Shown here: one piece after another, positions 33,233 through 44,640 of the stretch
Layout: each line of letters begins with the position of its first letter
Numbering within the stretch: the first letter of the stretch is position 1
Origin: Owenia fusiformis
Taxonomy: Eukaryota > Annelida > Polychaeta > Sabellida > Oweniidae
Direction of reading: 5' to 3'
DNA: 64,000 bases
Assembly: GCA_903813345.2 (NCBI GenBank)
Contig: CAIIXF020000012.1
Coordinates: forward strand, 19,663,520 to 19,727,519
Notes under the pieces: model-generated
What the model was told of the DNA's origin: nothing
The model's database searches: none
The model's input: only the letters and a program-made list of their open reading frames with translations
Position numbers and translations under genes: made by a program

Positions 33233-36198
33233 ACAACATGTTTTATCTATTTGTAGCACAGATGGTGAAGTCCCTGCGAAAAGACGGTCCTGTTGGAATC
33301 ACATTTTTTCCACGAGGGGACTAGGTCAAGTTTCCAGGACTTACAGTAGATGTCGCATTTTTACCAGTTTTATCTCTTGCAATCAGTTGCATCCCATTAG
33401 AAGGGGGGGGGGAACTCCCAGTACTATTCCAGTTTTGGTGCGGAAGGACAGTCCTGTTGAAATCACATTTGTCTCCATTAGGGGACTAGGTTGAGTTTCA
33501 AGGACCTACCGTACATGTCGCTCTGACCAGTTTTTATCTCTTGCAATCAATTGCATCCCATTAGCAGGGGGGGGGGGGACTCCCAGTACTCTTCCAGTTT
33601 TCCTGCGGAAAGACAGTCCTGTTGAAATCACATTTGTCTCCATTAGGGGACTAGGTTGAGTTTCAAGGACTTACCGTAGATGTCGCTTTTGACCAGTTTT
33701 CATCTCTTGCAATCAGTTGCATCCCATTAGCAGGGGGGGGGAACTCCCAGTACTATTCCAGTTTTCGTGCGGAAGGACGGTCCTGTTGAAATCACATTTG
33801 TCTCCATTAGAGGACTAGGTTGAGTTTCAAGGACCTACCGTACATGTCGCTCTGACCAGTTTTTATCTCTTGCAATCAATTGCATCCCATTAGCAGGGGG
33901 GGACTCCCAGTACTCTTCCAGTTTTCCTGCGGAAAGACAGTCCTGTTGAAATCACATTTGTCTCCATTAGGGGACTAGGTTCAGTTTCAAGGACTTACAG
34001 TATATGTCGCATTTTGACCAGTATTATCTCTTGCAATCAGTTGCATCCCATTAGCAGGGGGGGGGGGAACTCCCAGTAGTTTTTCAGTTTTCCTGCAGAA
34101 AGACAGTCCTGTTGAAATCACATTTGTCTCCATTAGGAGACTAGGTTGAGTTTCAAGGACTTACTGTAGATGTCGCTTTTGACCAGTTTTTATCTCTTGC
34201 AATCAGTTGCATCCCATTAGCAGGGGGCTGCTCCCAGTACTATTCTAGTTTTTCTTGGGGGGAAGTCAAACAACCAGACAACCAACCAGACAACCAACCA
34301 ACCAACCAGACAACCAACCAACCAACTTACCGAACATCCAACCGACCAACCAATGACCCAATAGGCTTAATCTATTAACTAACTTACTTACTAACCAACC
34401 AACTAACCAACCAGACAACCACCAGACCACCCAATAGGTTAAAACTAACCAACCAACTAACTAATTAATCAACAAACTAATCAACACTCCATCCAACGAA
34501 CCAGACAAGCAACGAACCAGACAAGCAACGAACCAGACAAGCAACGAACCAGATGACCAAGATCATGGATCTAGTGCTTAGTATTGTATTGTATTGTATT
34601 GTATAGTTTTGTATTGTTTTGTTTTGTATTGTATTGTATTTCGTTGACCAGTACTTACTCAGTTATGATTCAATTTTAAAGTTGACTTCAAGTACTTCTC
34701 CAGATCTAAATTTTGAAGGTCTGAAGTCTTGTGTTCATTTTAGCTACAGTTGTAGATTGAAGGGTCTTTTCTTTTGGGTTTTCATGTTAAAATTGTGGGC
34801 TTAGTTTCGGGGTTTCTTTCTTTTTAATTGAACCATCGCTGATCTTTTCCTTAAATGTACTTTCAGGTGCAGTCCTCTTGCCTTGGAGAGAACAGAAAGA
34901 ACCACAAAGGGAAAACCACAAAGGGAAAACCACAGAGAATCTACAATTTGTGCTACCTACCTGCAGCATTTGTGATCTACATACCTCTTGCCTTGGAGAG
35001 AACAAAAAGAAACACAAAAGGAAAACCACAGAGAATCTGCAATTTGTGCTACCTACATGTATCTGCAGCATTTATATCTACATACCATCTTGTTAAAGGT
35101 ACTGTAACACATAATCAGTTCTATCATTTGATGATTTTGCTCTCTGGTTCAGTACAGTTATTCCACAACGACACATTTTTCAATTGTTGGGATTCTAATC
35201 CGATTGTTGGCACATGTATGTTTGGCAAACATTTTTTCTAAGAAATACACTAAAAGAGGACTGCCTTGATTTCACTTAATGTACAGCTGTACCATGAAGC
35301 CATGTTTCATTATTTTCACATGTGGTCTGTGTTCTTAAAGAATATACATATGCTCAACTATTCCATTCTTCCTACAGAGTTACATCTGCCCAAGCAGTTA
35401 GTTGACTTGATGATATAAATCTTGAGCCAGGAGGGGTATAAGGCTATGACAGATTTACTAGAGTCAATGAAAGGAATGTCTTTGCATTCCCTCCTCCGCT
35501 TGTATTGGAAGTGACTCGACCAAGTTGCATCCTTGTATTTTTCATTTTCTTATCTTGTATCTTTCAGGTACAACTATGAGAGAGATGCAGCAAACACACC
35601 AAGTTAGGGCGATAGCTGGATCAGTCTTTCGACAACTTTGAGCCATCATGTCCGGTTCACGTAAACAGTATCATGGGCGAGAGGTGTTCGTGTTCCTGTC
35701 ACCAAAGCACCAAAGTAAGTACATTTTTTTTTCTATTCAATTATTACAACAGGTTAGTTCCTCTGTTTTCAGGTTCCCTTTCAGCTTGGAGATGAGGAGC
35801 CCGATGACCAACGACACAACCGAGACAACAGCTGCGTTCCTGCGTTCCTGCGTTCCTGCTACCTAAGTTAAGTATTCCTTCCTGGTTTTGCATAGGGATG
35901 GGGGGCGCCTCCCAGTTTGATATTTACTTGTGGACTTTTGTTGGCCGACCCATATTTTTGGTGGAGAAACTTGGACTCTAGGGTAAAGTGGGAGGGGGGG
36001 TGGTTGGGTTTCCGGGGGGATAGAGTTCATGTTTCAAAATCAAAAATATGGAAGTCTACTGGTTTATATCAAATTGGGAGAAATAAATTTTATCTTTTGT
36101 AATATTCTGTAAATTTTTAGTAGTGTAGTGTAAAGTATAGTGTAAAGTTTTATTTAAAGTTTTTATGTAAAGTTTTATGTAAGATAACAACTACTCCT
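33233..36198 (+). repeat. Array unit 7 (2966 bp, diverged type c)
   Basis: Has six sub-repeats and the extra minisatellite block, as in units 3 and 6. It has many private changes: TCAGTTATGATT, a CATGTA insertion in exon block 1 near 35055, TCCGGTTCAC at 35651 and an extra GCGTTCCTG in block 4. It is a type-c unit that diverged before the higher-order duplication. Confidence 0.88.
34867..35867 (+). pseudogene. Decayed exon block of unit 7
   Basis: Copy of the 16192-17178 fragment with a 6-bp insertion in block 1 and a 9-bp insertion in block 4. The shared stops are retained. Confidence 0.5.
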
Positions 36199-37711
36199 AC
36201 AACATGTTTTATCTATTTGTAGCACAGATGGTGAAGTCCCTGCGAAAAGACGGTCCTGTTGGAATCACATTTTTTCCACGATGGGACTAGGTCAAGTTTC
36301 CAGGACTTACAGTAGATGTCGCATTTTCACCAGTTTTATCTCTTGCAATCAGTTGCATCCCATTAGCAGGGGGCTACTCCCAGTACTATTTCAGTTCTAC
36401 TTTTAATGGGGGAGGCCTCAAGTCACTTCACTTTTTTAGTTTGAGCTGTGGTCTTATAGATTTTAGCTTGGGTTGCTTAATTCAAGTTTTTGGGAAGGTA
36501 TTCACTTCATAGTCTGTGTGTGGTGGGGGGCTACTTCCAGTACCGTTCCAGTTTAATTTCATGGGGGGGTCTCAAGTCACCTTTTTATTGTTGAGTTTGA
36601 TTTGATGGAGCGATGTGGGTCTTTTGATTGTGGACGTGGTTGTTTAATTCAAGTTTTTGGGAAGTCATCACTCCAGTTAATTTTTCTTGGGGGGGGGGGT
36701 GTCAAACAACCAGACAACCAACCAACCTACCTGACATCCAACCGACCAACCAATGACCCAATAGGCTTAATCTAATCAACCAACTTACTTACTAACCAAC
36801 CAACTAACCAACCAGACAACCACCAGACCACTCAATAGGTTAAAACTAACCAATCAATTAACTAATTAATCAACCAACTAACCAACACTCAACCCAATGA
36901 ACCAAACAACCAACGAACCAGACAACCAACGAACCAGATGACCAAGATCATGGATCTAGTGCTTAGTATTGTATTGTATTGAATTGTATTGTATTGTATA
37001 GTTTTGTATTGTATTGTTTTGTATTGTATTGTATTGTATTTCATTGACCAATACTTACTCAGTAATGATTCAATTTTAAAGTTGACTTCAAGTACTACTC
37101 CAGATCTAAATTTTGAAGGTCTGAAGTCTTGTGTTCATTTTAGCTACAGTTGTAGATTGAAGGGTCTTTTCTTTTGGGTTTTCATGCTAAAATTGTGGGC
37201 TTAGTTTCGGGGTTTTCTTTCTTTTTAATTGAACCATCGCTGATCTTTTCCTTAAATGTACTTTCAGTGGCATTCCTCTTGCCTTGGAGAGAACAAAAAG
37301 AAACACAAAGGGAAAACCACAGAGAATCTACAATTTGTGCCACCTATCTGCAGCATTTGTATCTACATACCTCTTGCCTTGGAGAGAACAAAAAGATACA
37401 CAAAAAGAAAACCACAGAGAATCTACAATTTGTGCTACCTATCTGCAGCATTTATATCTACATACCATCTTGTTAAAGGTACTGTAACACATAAACAGTT
37501 CTATCATTTGATGATTTTGCTCTCTGGTTCAGTACGGTTATTCCACACCGACACATTTTTCAATTGTTGAGATTCTAATTCCATTGTTGGCACATGTTTG
37601 TCTGTCAAACAATTTTTCTAAGAAATACGTTGAATGATGACTGCCTTGATTTCATTTTTTGTACAAATGAGTAGTACCATGAAGCCATGTTCCATTTTTT
37701 CACATGTGGTC
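36199..37711 (+). repeat. Array unit 8 (right edge, truncated variant)
   Basis: Begins like the other units but has a single sub-repeat, then sequence shared only with unit 0 (CAGTTCTACTTTTAATGGGG, TTTGAGCTGTGGTCTTATAG). Next come the minisatellite, (TTGTA)n and exon block 1 (37268-37478, without the 14-bp duplication). Homology ends near 37711 after CACATGTGGTCTGT, before exon blocks 2-4. Confidence 0.88.
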
Positions 37712-38348
37712 TGTCATGCTTGGCTGAATAATCATTCCTACTGCACATTGGGCACTAGGATTCAGTACTAAAACTAGCAAATTGAACTCGAAGTGTAAAC
37801 CTCCTAATAGTACCCACCAATAATTCCAAATAGGTCTTACTTAAGCTTTAATATCTTGTTTAAGAACCACTATTCTAATTATTGAAAATGGATCATCCCC
37901 AAGTTAAGTCAATGGTGCCCTTGCTGAAATTCTCATTTTCCCAGAAGAATTTAAGTTGATCGAGTATAAACAAGTAGATTGACGTGAAAGAGAATTGCTA
38001 GAATCCATTTTCAATAGTAATAGGGGCTCTTAAACAGGACAGGATGGTGTTATAGGATAAATTAACCATATACATGTTATAAATCGCAAAACCATGATCT
38101 ATCGTGAAAAACAATAATGTGTAACATCCTCTTCTCCCTCACCCCTTCAATCGAGAACCAACATGACAAGCCAGTACCAATACACCAAGAGGCATTTCAT
38201 GTTCATATATACAAAAGTCATTTTACATATAGAAGAACGAATTGAAACTATCTCATTAGATCAAAAACAGTTGTAAATACTAGTACTCATAAAAGATGGA
38301 GCATTCAAAAATTAAATCATTGCTGATTGTTTTCCTTTTTATTTTCAG
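37712..38348. other. Unique sequence with a small inverted repeat
   Basis: No gene is seen. An inverted repeat of ~40-bp arms lies at 37855-37894 and 38003-38040 (TTGTTTAAGAACC..ATTGAAAATGGAT against its complement), which may be a small foldback. Confidence 0.4.
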
Positions 38349-38450
38349 GCTCACTCCTCTTATCTTGGACTTGAGAACATTTGTGCAACATGTCTGCAGC
38401 ATCTATATTATATACTATCTTGCCATGCACTTGCCATTGACAAAAGATGA
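38349..38450 (+). CDS. Possible terminal exon, relative of the array exon block 1
   Basis: Starts after a strong acceptor (TTTCCTTTTTATTTTCAG) and reads 33 codons, AHSSYLGLENICATC...HALAIDKR, to a TGA. The first two-thirds align with exon block 1 of the array once an A-rich ~38-bp insertion in the array copies is removed (array: CLGEN then CATYLQHLY; here LGLENICATCLQHLYYIL). This copy has no internal stop, and an AATAAA lies 394 bp downstream. It may be the last exon of the source gene or another remnant. The protein is not recognised. Confidence 0.35.
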   Translation, partial: AHSSYLGLENICATCLQHLYYILSCHALAIDKR

Positions 38451-39226
38451 TCGTGTGCGTGCAGACTATCTAGACTATAGAATTTAATTTGTATCAATAT
38501 TAGACATGCTAAATCCAATCAATATATCCGGTCAATATATCTTACACATTGACCTCTGTAGCATACGCCATAAATCATCATGATCCTCATACATAGGACT
38601 TGATATGTACATGTTGTAGGACTTTTTACATCATATTCATGCTTGTATTGGAATTAAAATGTATAACTATATGTGTATTACTATGTTCACAAATTTTATT
38701 TAATGTTATAGCCTTCTTGTGTGGTGTTCTTCCTTTTTGGTTCGATTTGAATGTACAAATGCAAAAATTCATGAATATGTGCAAAATCTATATTGATTAT
38801 TGAATCAAAATTGACACTATATAGATGTATTCCATGATAGATGAATAAAATGAGTAATTTTAAATCTAGTGTGTTTATTTAAAATCAATTAAATGAGAAA
38901 TAAATCACATGCCAAACCCACAATCCGATAGTATTTGAAAATGACATGAATGATGAATTTCACTTAGGATAATATTATTGTGTACTCTAGAAATTGTTAT
39001 ATTTTCTTCAAAAATATGCAAAATTGAACCGATGTTAGAACAAAATGAGTATAATCAGTCATAACAACGCTTGTTGGAATACAAGTAATTTTTGAAAATA
39101 TGTTCTGCAACAAAACACCAACAGCCTTAAAACTTAAGCAGAATGCGTAAAATCCATTCGGTTATCAATTTTTTTTATCAATTATGGACACTGGCCTATA
39201 CCAACAAGAACCAAGGTTGTACAATG
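38451..39226. other. Possible 3' UTR and AT-rich spacer
   Basis: AT-rich, with no coding region. If 38349-38450 is a terminal exon, its 3' UTR would run to the AATAAA at 38844-38849. Confidence 0.3.
38844..38849 (+). terminator. Candidate poly(A) signal AATAAA
   Basis: AATAAA followed by a T-rich and TGTGTTT stretch 20-30 bases later (near 38869), as expected for a cleavage and polyadenylation site. It would end a transcript containing the 38349-38450 exon. Confidence 0.35.
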
Positions 39227-39447
39227 TACAGAGTATTCAATAAATATGTTCTTCCCCTCAACTTTAATATCGAACAAAATGTTGCATTTTTTTGTCTGTA
39301 TGATCTCTGAATTGTTCTTTAGCACTTAAAAACTTGGCTTCATGGAGCAAGAAGTTTCAGATGACTAGCTCAATGTTGTGCACCTTATGCACAAACGTCT
39401 ATACTCTTGAAATCAAAGGGGAGAACATATTTATTTGACACCCTGTA
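39227..39447. mobile_element. CAGGGTGT-family MITE, 221 bp
   Basis: Left end TACAGAGTATTCAATAAATATGTTC pairs with right end GAACATATTTATTTGACACCCTGTA. Both ends start or finish with TA, consistent with a TA target. It belongs with 47301-48191 and the partial copy at 58662, all with CAGGGTGT ends. Confidence 0.7.
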
Positions 39448-40432
39448 GATGTAGCATCCTTGATAGAATATTAAAACTGGTTAATAAACCAAATTTTGGC
39501 AATACATCAAATTACTTAAAAACAGTTTCTAACGCAATGGATGTAATGGGAGGGATAGAATATGAATTTAATTTGAGGGAAAATATGATTTCGGCCAAGG
39601 AAATTATCCTATTGACAGAGGGCGATAGAACAACCCAATACCAGTGGACGGTTTTGGCTCAAATATTATAAATTGATACATAGGGACAAATATTACATGG
39701 AAAATTCATTACAAAAATTGTCCCTAAGATTTTGGATGGAACGGATCATATATATCTTTTTAGCCGATCTGTAAAACCTTTTCATTAAACATTTTTAACC
39801 CCCTGTAAGAAGTTCTAGAACTATTTTGGGTGAGAAGAAATCAATGGCAAATTTAAAGCACGGGTATATCAATTATATTTGGTACATTAATATCAGTATC
39901 CTGAATTCCTCATGTTACATTTTAATTTAATCTTACGGATGACGGCTCAGGCTAGAAAATGCTGATTCAGCATATTTCCTTATTTCAGGGTTTGAATTTG
40001 TTCGAAACTATTCAATAGCACACTTATAGATGGACCAAACAATTAGCAATGTCTGAATGTGTGAAAATAATTTATGCCCTAAACTCCACCTGTCATTCAA
40101 GTTTTCATACGCTGATCGTGGAATGCCACCCAGTGACCACCAACTGCCAAGCACCAACCACCAAACACAATCCATAAAAACTTGGATAATATAACAATAT
40201 GTGGCGATCATATTAAAACACTATGAAACGATATAATTTATTCTTTGAAAACAATCTACAAACTACATATGATATTATAACAGTTTATTATTAGCCACTT
40301 TTAACTATTTTAGATAACCTGCTCTATATGAGATGGGGAAAGGTGCTAAAGCTGATTGACATGGAATATATGCCAAAATAATACTAAGCTACTAAGTTAC
40401 TACACTTAGTTGCCACCGAGCCTCTGGGTTGG
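39448..40432. other. Unassigned sequence with one short open frame
   Basis: A frame up to 39671 has coding-like composition (LDRILKLVNKPNFG, YEFNLRENMISAKE) but matches nothing I recognise. It may be a LINE or gene remnant. The rest shows no gene. Confidence 0.25.
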
Positions 40433-41714
40433 TTGAATTTAGAATTCAGAATTGTAATAGATAAACTGATGTTTTTCTTAATGCTAATGCAATTGCCAAT
40501 CAAAAACATTTACAAACAAATCCTCATATTTCGAGCCACCGAATTAGAGCATAATGGTAACATCGGAGTTATCTCCTATTCATACGATTTGGAATACTCT
40601 GATAAGGTTCAATTTATTGGACACGGCAAAAAACATGTTGAACACTGGTACTTATCCCTCAAAATCAGAGTGGCACAAATTAGTAGTAGGACGGGTAAGA
40701 CACACTCAGAAACTTAACTTACCGGATTTTCTCGCATATAAGCCCTGGGCGTATAACTGAAAGAAGGGGTAAATTCGTCTGTTATTTTACCTCTTATTTT
40801 TCGCCCATGGGCGTATAAGTGTACTACTTTCGATTTTTGGCCAAGTGGGCGTAAAGGTGAGAAGAGCTGATGAATACAATGGACTACCGTACCTACTGCA
40901 TGTTTTGTAAGAATTATAAAGGAAATGTCACCTACAACCTTGGACTTAATGTTGAAACAAAGTAACAACAGAACGATCCACCACTGTCACTTACGGCACA
41001 GCGTTGAACTTAATGTTGAAACAAAGTAACGACAGAACGATCTGCCAGTGACAAAATACTCTTGAATTTATTGAAAAATCAATAAATAGTCATTTTCATA
41101 GGCCCATGGGCGTATAAGCGTACTACATTCGATTTTTGGCCCATGGGCCTAAATTTAGGGGGGGGGGCGTATATGCGAGAAAATCTGGATTATGATTAAC
41201 TGTACTTTGAAATATTCTACCCATTTGTATATTCGAATAAGATGTTCATTTAAACCACAAATTAATCTGATGGGTACTGTGCAACAGATATCCTAATAAA
41301 TGCATGTATTTTTAAGCTTATGGTTAAGCTATTAACAAACCAAACATTGAATGGAAACAATAAATGGGGCAATCAAAATGCCTTATATGTAATTCCGGTG
41401 AAATTGAGACATTAGAACATTTTACTATATTTTGTAGCTCTCTAGATGCTGAAAGAGTAGCTCTACTAGCCCTTTTTTAAAACGGGAGAAGATAGTGTAC
41501 TCCTGATTTTTAAAGAGGATGATGATTTCGATATGATTTTAAAGGCCAAGGCAATTTATTCTATGTATAAAAAACGCAACCTGTTGATGTAAATATGTTT
41601 TAAAAAATATTGAAAATTGTAATGTACTCACATAAAAATAATGTGGTAATAAAGGATACAATACAATATAATATAATACAATACAATACAATACAATACA
41701 ATACAATACAATAC
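40433..41714 (+). pseudogene. LINE A remnant, 3' end of ORF2 and tail
   Basis: Before the internal MITE, frames read KNIYKQILIFRATELEHNG and then, in another phase, LIRFNLLDTAKNMLNTGTYP and SEWHKLVVGRVRHTQ. After it come IRIRCSFKP and a zinc-knuckle-like CLICNSGEIETLEHFTIFC (CxxC, H, C) near 41370-41440, then a stop. This is the usual layout of the last part of a CR1/L2/Jockey-type non-LTR ORF2. The 3' end GTAATAAAGGATACAATACAA runs into a pentanucleotide tail. Frameshifts and stops show it is dead. Confidence 0.7.
40722..41188. mobile_element. 467-bp MITE inserted in LINE A
   Basis: Ends CCGGATTTTCTCGCATATA and, reversed, CCAGATTTTCTCGCATATA are inverted repeats. TTA precedes the left end, and TTA occurs one base after the right end, suggesting a 3-bp Harbinger-type target. 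Internal direct repeats include CCCATGGGCGTATAAG and CTTAATGTTGAAACAAAGTAAC. It splits LINE A coding sequence after GRVRHTQ. No transposase. Confidence 0.75.
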
Positions 41715-41716
41715 AC
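41656..41716. repeat. (ATACA)n microsatellite, 3' tail of LINE A
   Basis: Tandem ATACA directly after TAATAAAGG, typical of the microsatellite tails of CR1/L2/Jockey-type LINEs. The same pentamer in complement (TTGTA)n occurs in every unit of the large tandem array. Confidence 0.85.
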
Positions 41717-43100
41717 GCACAGGGCGCCCTATAGGGACTCATCTGACGCCATTAGGGAACGGTACAAAGCCGCTAAAAGGAATTTTCAAAAAGCATATAA
41801 TATAAGTACGCGAGCTATGAATTCGAAACAGCAGAATTAAATAAACTATACGAGACTGAGGATTTTGGACAAAATATGTTCTGGGTACTACTTAATAGAA
41901 GCAGAAAGTCTGTTACTTTGAAAACATCATCTGATATTGACGATATATGTAACGAATGGAAAAAATTTTTCCAGCAATTAGCAACACCATCACAATCCGA
42001 TGAATACGACAACGCCTTATTCATGTTCTACATGCACGTTAATGAACAGATACGTCTCATGGAAATGCGATCACACGATAATAGAAATATATTCATGGAC
42101 AATCCGATAACATCCGAGGAAATAGAAATGGCAAGCAAGCAGCTTAACCTAAAAAAGGCCTTCGGAATTGAAAATGTTTCCGCGGAGCATATACGGCATG
42201 GAGGCTCTAAATTATTAAAGGTCATCAAATTGATTTTTCAGCACATCATAAACAATGAATATACGCTTAAAAACTTTCGAATTGGGATACTTATTCCACT
42301 TTTGAAAGGAGGAAAACGAGACCCGTTAGAACAAGACGACCATCGGTGCATAACGTTAATGACGTCACTGAGTAAAATGTTGGATAACGTCATGCTGAAT
42401 AGAAGCAAGACGTTTCTTCTTGAACGTATACCGCAACTTCAAGGTGCATCGTTAAAATCATGTTCATCGATCCATACGTCATTGCTTGTTCAGGAAGCCA
42501 TTTCACACAACGTTGAAAAAGGACGTGACGTTTACGTAACGACGTTAGACGTACGTAAAGCCTTCGATGGCGTTTTTATTGAAGGACTCTTCTACAAACT
42601 GTATATCCTCGGCGTTGACGCAAAATTATGGCGCATTTTGTACAACTCCTACAAAACGTATCAGTGCGTAGTTCGAATTGGCATGATGACATGGTTTTAA
42701 TTTCCACTGAACTCGATAACATGAACATTCTACTTAACGCAGTTTATGATCACATTGTAAAATGGCGATACGACATTCACAAAGGAAAATGCAAGACTCT
42801 AAGTTCGGAAAGAAAAGTAGAGCAGCAAACTGTCAACCCACCAAGAATATTGTGAAAATAAATGGCAAGTCCTATTGAGGCAGTAAACACTACAATACAT
42901 GTTGGACTGCTATTGGTCTCTGGTAACATTACCGAATACATTGAAGACAGTCTTTCTAAGGGCTGCAATGACGTACGGTGCCAGCGTTATCCCTTATTAA
43001 TCAAAAGATATCAATAAACTCGAAACGGCGCAGAGAAAAATTGGCAGGAAAATACAATCCTTTCCCGAATGGGCGGAATGCCACGTAGCTCTGATCTAAC
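41717..43100 (+). pseudogene. LINE B remnant, reverse transcriptase with internal deletion
   Basis: Reads IRERYKAAKRNFQKA and FWVLLNRSRKS, then a long open part (41876-42700). RT blocks are clear: FRIGILIPLLKGGKRDP.EQDDHR.ITLMTSLSKMLDNV, then QGASLKSCSSIHTSLLVQEAI, then VTTLDVRKAFDGV with the first catalytic Asp. After VVRIG the sequence jumps, in another phase, to HDDMVLIS, the remains of the YADD block; the segment between these motifs is missing. Downstream, WRYDIHKGKCK and INKLETAQRKIGRKIQSFPEW continue the thumb region. No endonuclease is present. It is a CR1/L2/Jockey-like fossil. Confidence 0.8.
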
Positions 43101-44640
43101 AACACATAAATGATGCAAAACAGTTACTTTGATGAATTACGTAGCCTAATTGTATTGCATTGTATATCTTTATTGCCCATGATGAAATGGAGATACAAGT
43201 TATATGAACAGTAATGTAAACCGGATATATATGGAAATTATATTTCATGCATCCTTGGACCCACCAATGTGAATACGCAAAAATGTATTCCCATAATTGA
43301 CTGGTGTACCGAATTAATATATTTATGCATACTATATCAATTTCTAGAGATGCAGACATATGCAAGAAATGATAACCCCGGATCTTAAACGAATAAATTA
43401 TGTAAAACAGTTATTTAAATGATTTGCCTAAGCAAAATTTATACGGGAATAAAACTTTTTTGCATTAAGCGATGCAAAATTAAGCAATAAAAAAATCCCA
43501 TGGATTTGCAGAATACAACATTATCCCAATACATTTCCATTGCATTCCCCGATCCAACAATATACGGTGAATCGCATTTCGTCATCTAGCTATACAATAA
43601 TATCTAAAACTTATAAGCTTACGGATTAAATAATGTAGGTACATGTCCATCTTTAATACCACGTATCTCACAATAGGAAAACTATCCAAGAATTAACAGA
43701 GACCTTTATTGTTCAATACAGAATATATATGGAAAATGCGATAGAGCTATTGTACGATTTGGTATAATACGAATACATTTTCTTGGATCATCAGGGTTCC
43801 CATTACAGAGTTATGCAAGATTAGATTTTGTCCGCCTCATGTAATAATTATCGAGCATGTTCTTTCGTTTATTTTGATCACGGTTACATCTGCTATTATT
43901 CAAGATAGGATTTACTTGGATCGGCACCCCTTTTCCGTGGTGAACATACTTAACATTTACGCGGATCTCTACTTTTCCTGCATTTTACTATACCAGCCGT
44001 TAATGCTGGGTTCCCAGAGCAAATGCAGAATATTAACATGTTTGTTACCGGATGCAGCAATATATGTGTAATATAAATATGTTACTGGCTGATGCCAAAA
44101 AATGTGTAAAACATAGCTGTATCATATAATACTGACAAAACACGGTTTAATGAAACATTTGCATTGCCCAACTATGCAAATTTATTTGTTTTTGCATTAA
44201 CGCGTATCATCCATTAATCCCAGGTTTCCATATAAATTGCATTTTCCCGCATAATAACTTCCTTGTTGCATTATATTGCATTGTTCGATGCAGAATTATA
44301 TTAAAATATTAACATGTTATTGCCTGATGCAAAAAATTAAGATGAAACATATATCCGCATCTTCTTATACTGATAAAACACGGCTTAATGAGACGTCTGC
44401 ATTAACCAGTGATCCGGATCTGTTATATCTTTGCATTTTATTGCATCAGTCGCTAATACTGGATTTCCATTAACGTCGCATTTTCCCGGATAACAGCAGT
44501 CTTACGCAGTGTAGCCTACGAGCCACTTGGGTGGGAAGGTATAGAATATCAGATCGATATACAGTAAAATTAATGTTCATATGGATGATATTGAGTTTGC
44601 CCATGCAACAACATATACAGAAGACTGTTGATTATACGAA
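43101..44640. repeat. AT-rich insert with diverged repeats splitting LINE B
   Basis: Separates the RT half and the C-terminal half of LINE B. Contains recurring words: AAACACGG(T/C)TTAATGA at 44138 and 44378, ATATTAACATGTT at 44031 and 44306, and many GATGCAAAA and TTGCATT. Near 43150-43185 lies ATTGTATATCTTTATTGCCC, which looks like a LINE 3' tail on the opposite strand. Class unknown. Confidence 0.4.

Larger units (their letters stand above)
11174..37711 (+). repeat. 26-kb tandem array of 3.0-3.3-kb units with 9.5-kb higher-order repeat
   Basis: Homology between units starts at ACAACATGTTTT-ATCT..TAGCACAGATGG and recurs at 14220, 17509, 20767, 23729, 27015, 30278, 33233 and 36199. Unit lengths are 3289, 3258, 2962, 3286, 3263, 2955 and 2966 bp, with edge units 11174-14219 and 36199-37711. 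Units 1-3 and 4-6 share ordered diagnostic variants offset by about 9.5 kb: GCATCCAATTAGC (15036, 24543), TATATCTTGCAATC (18790, 28300), TAGCATGGGGG (21427, 30933), TTCTTTAAGAAT (19910, 29421), GAGCGATCATG (20218, 29728). This is a higher-order repeat. Units 1-7 share a 14-bp duplication absent from both edge units. Confidence 0.93.
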
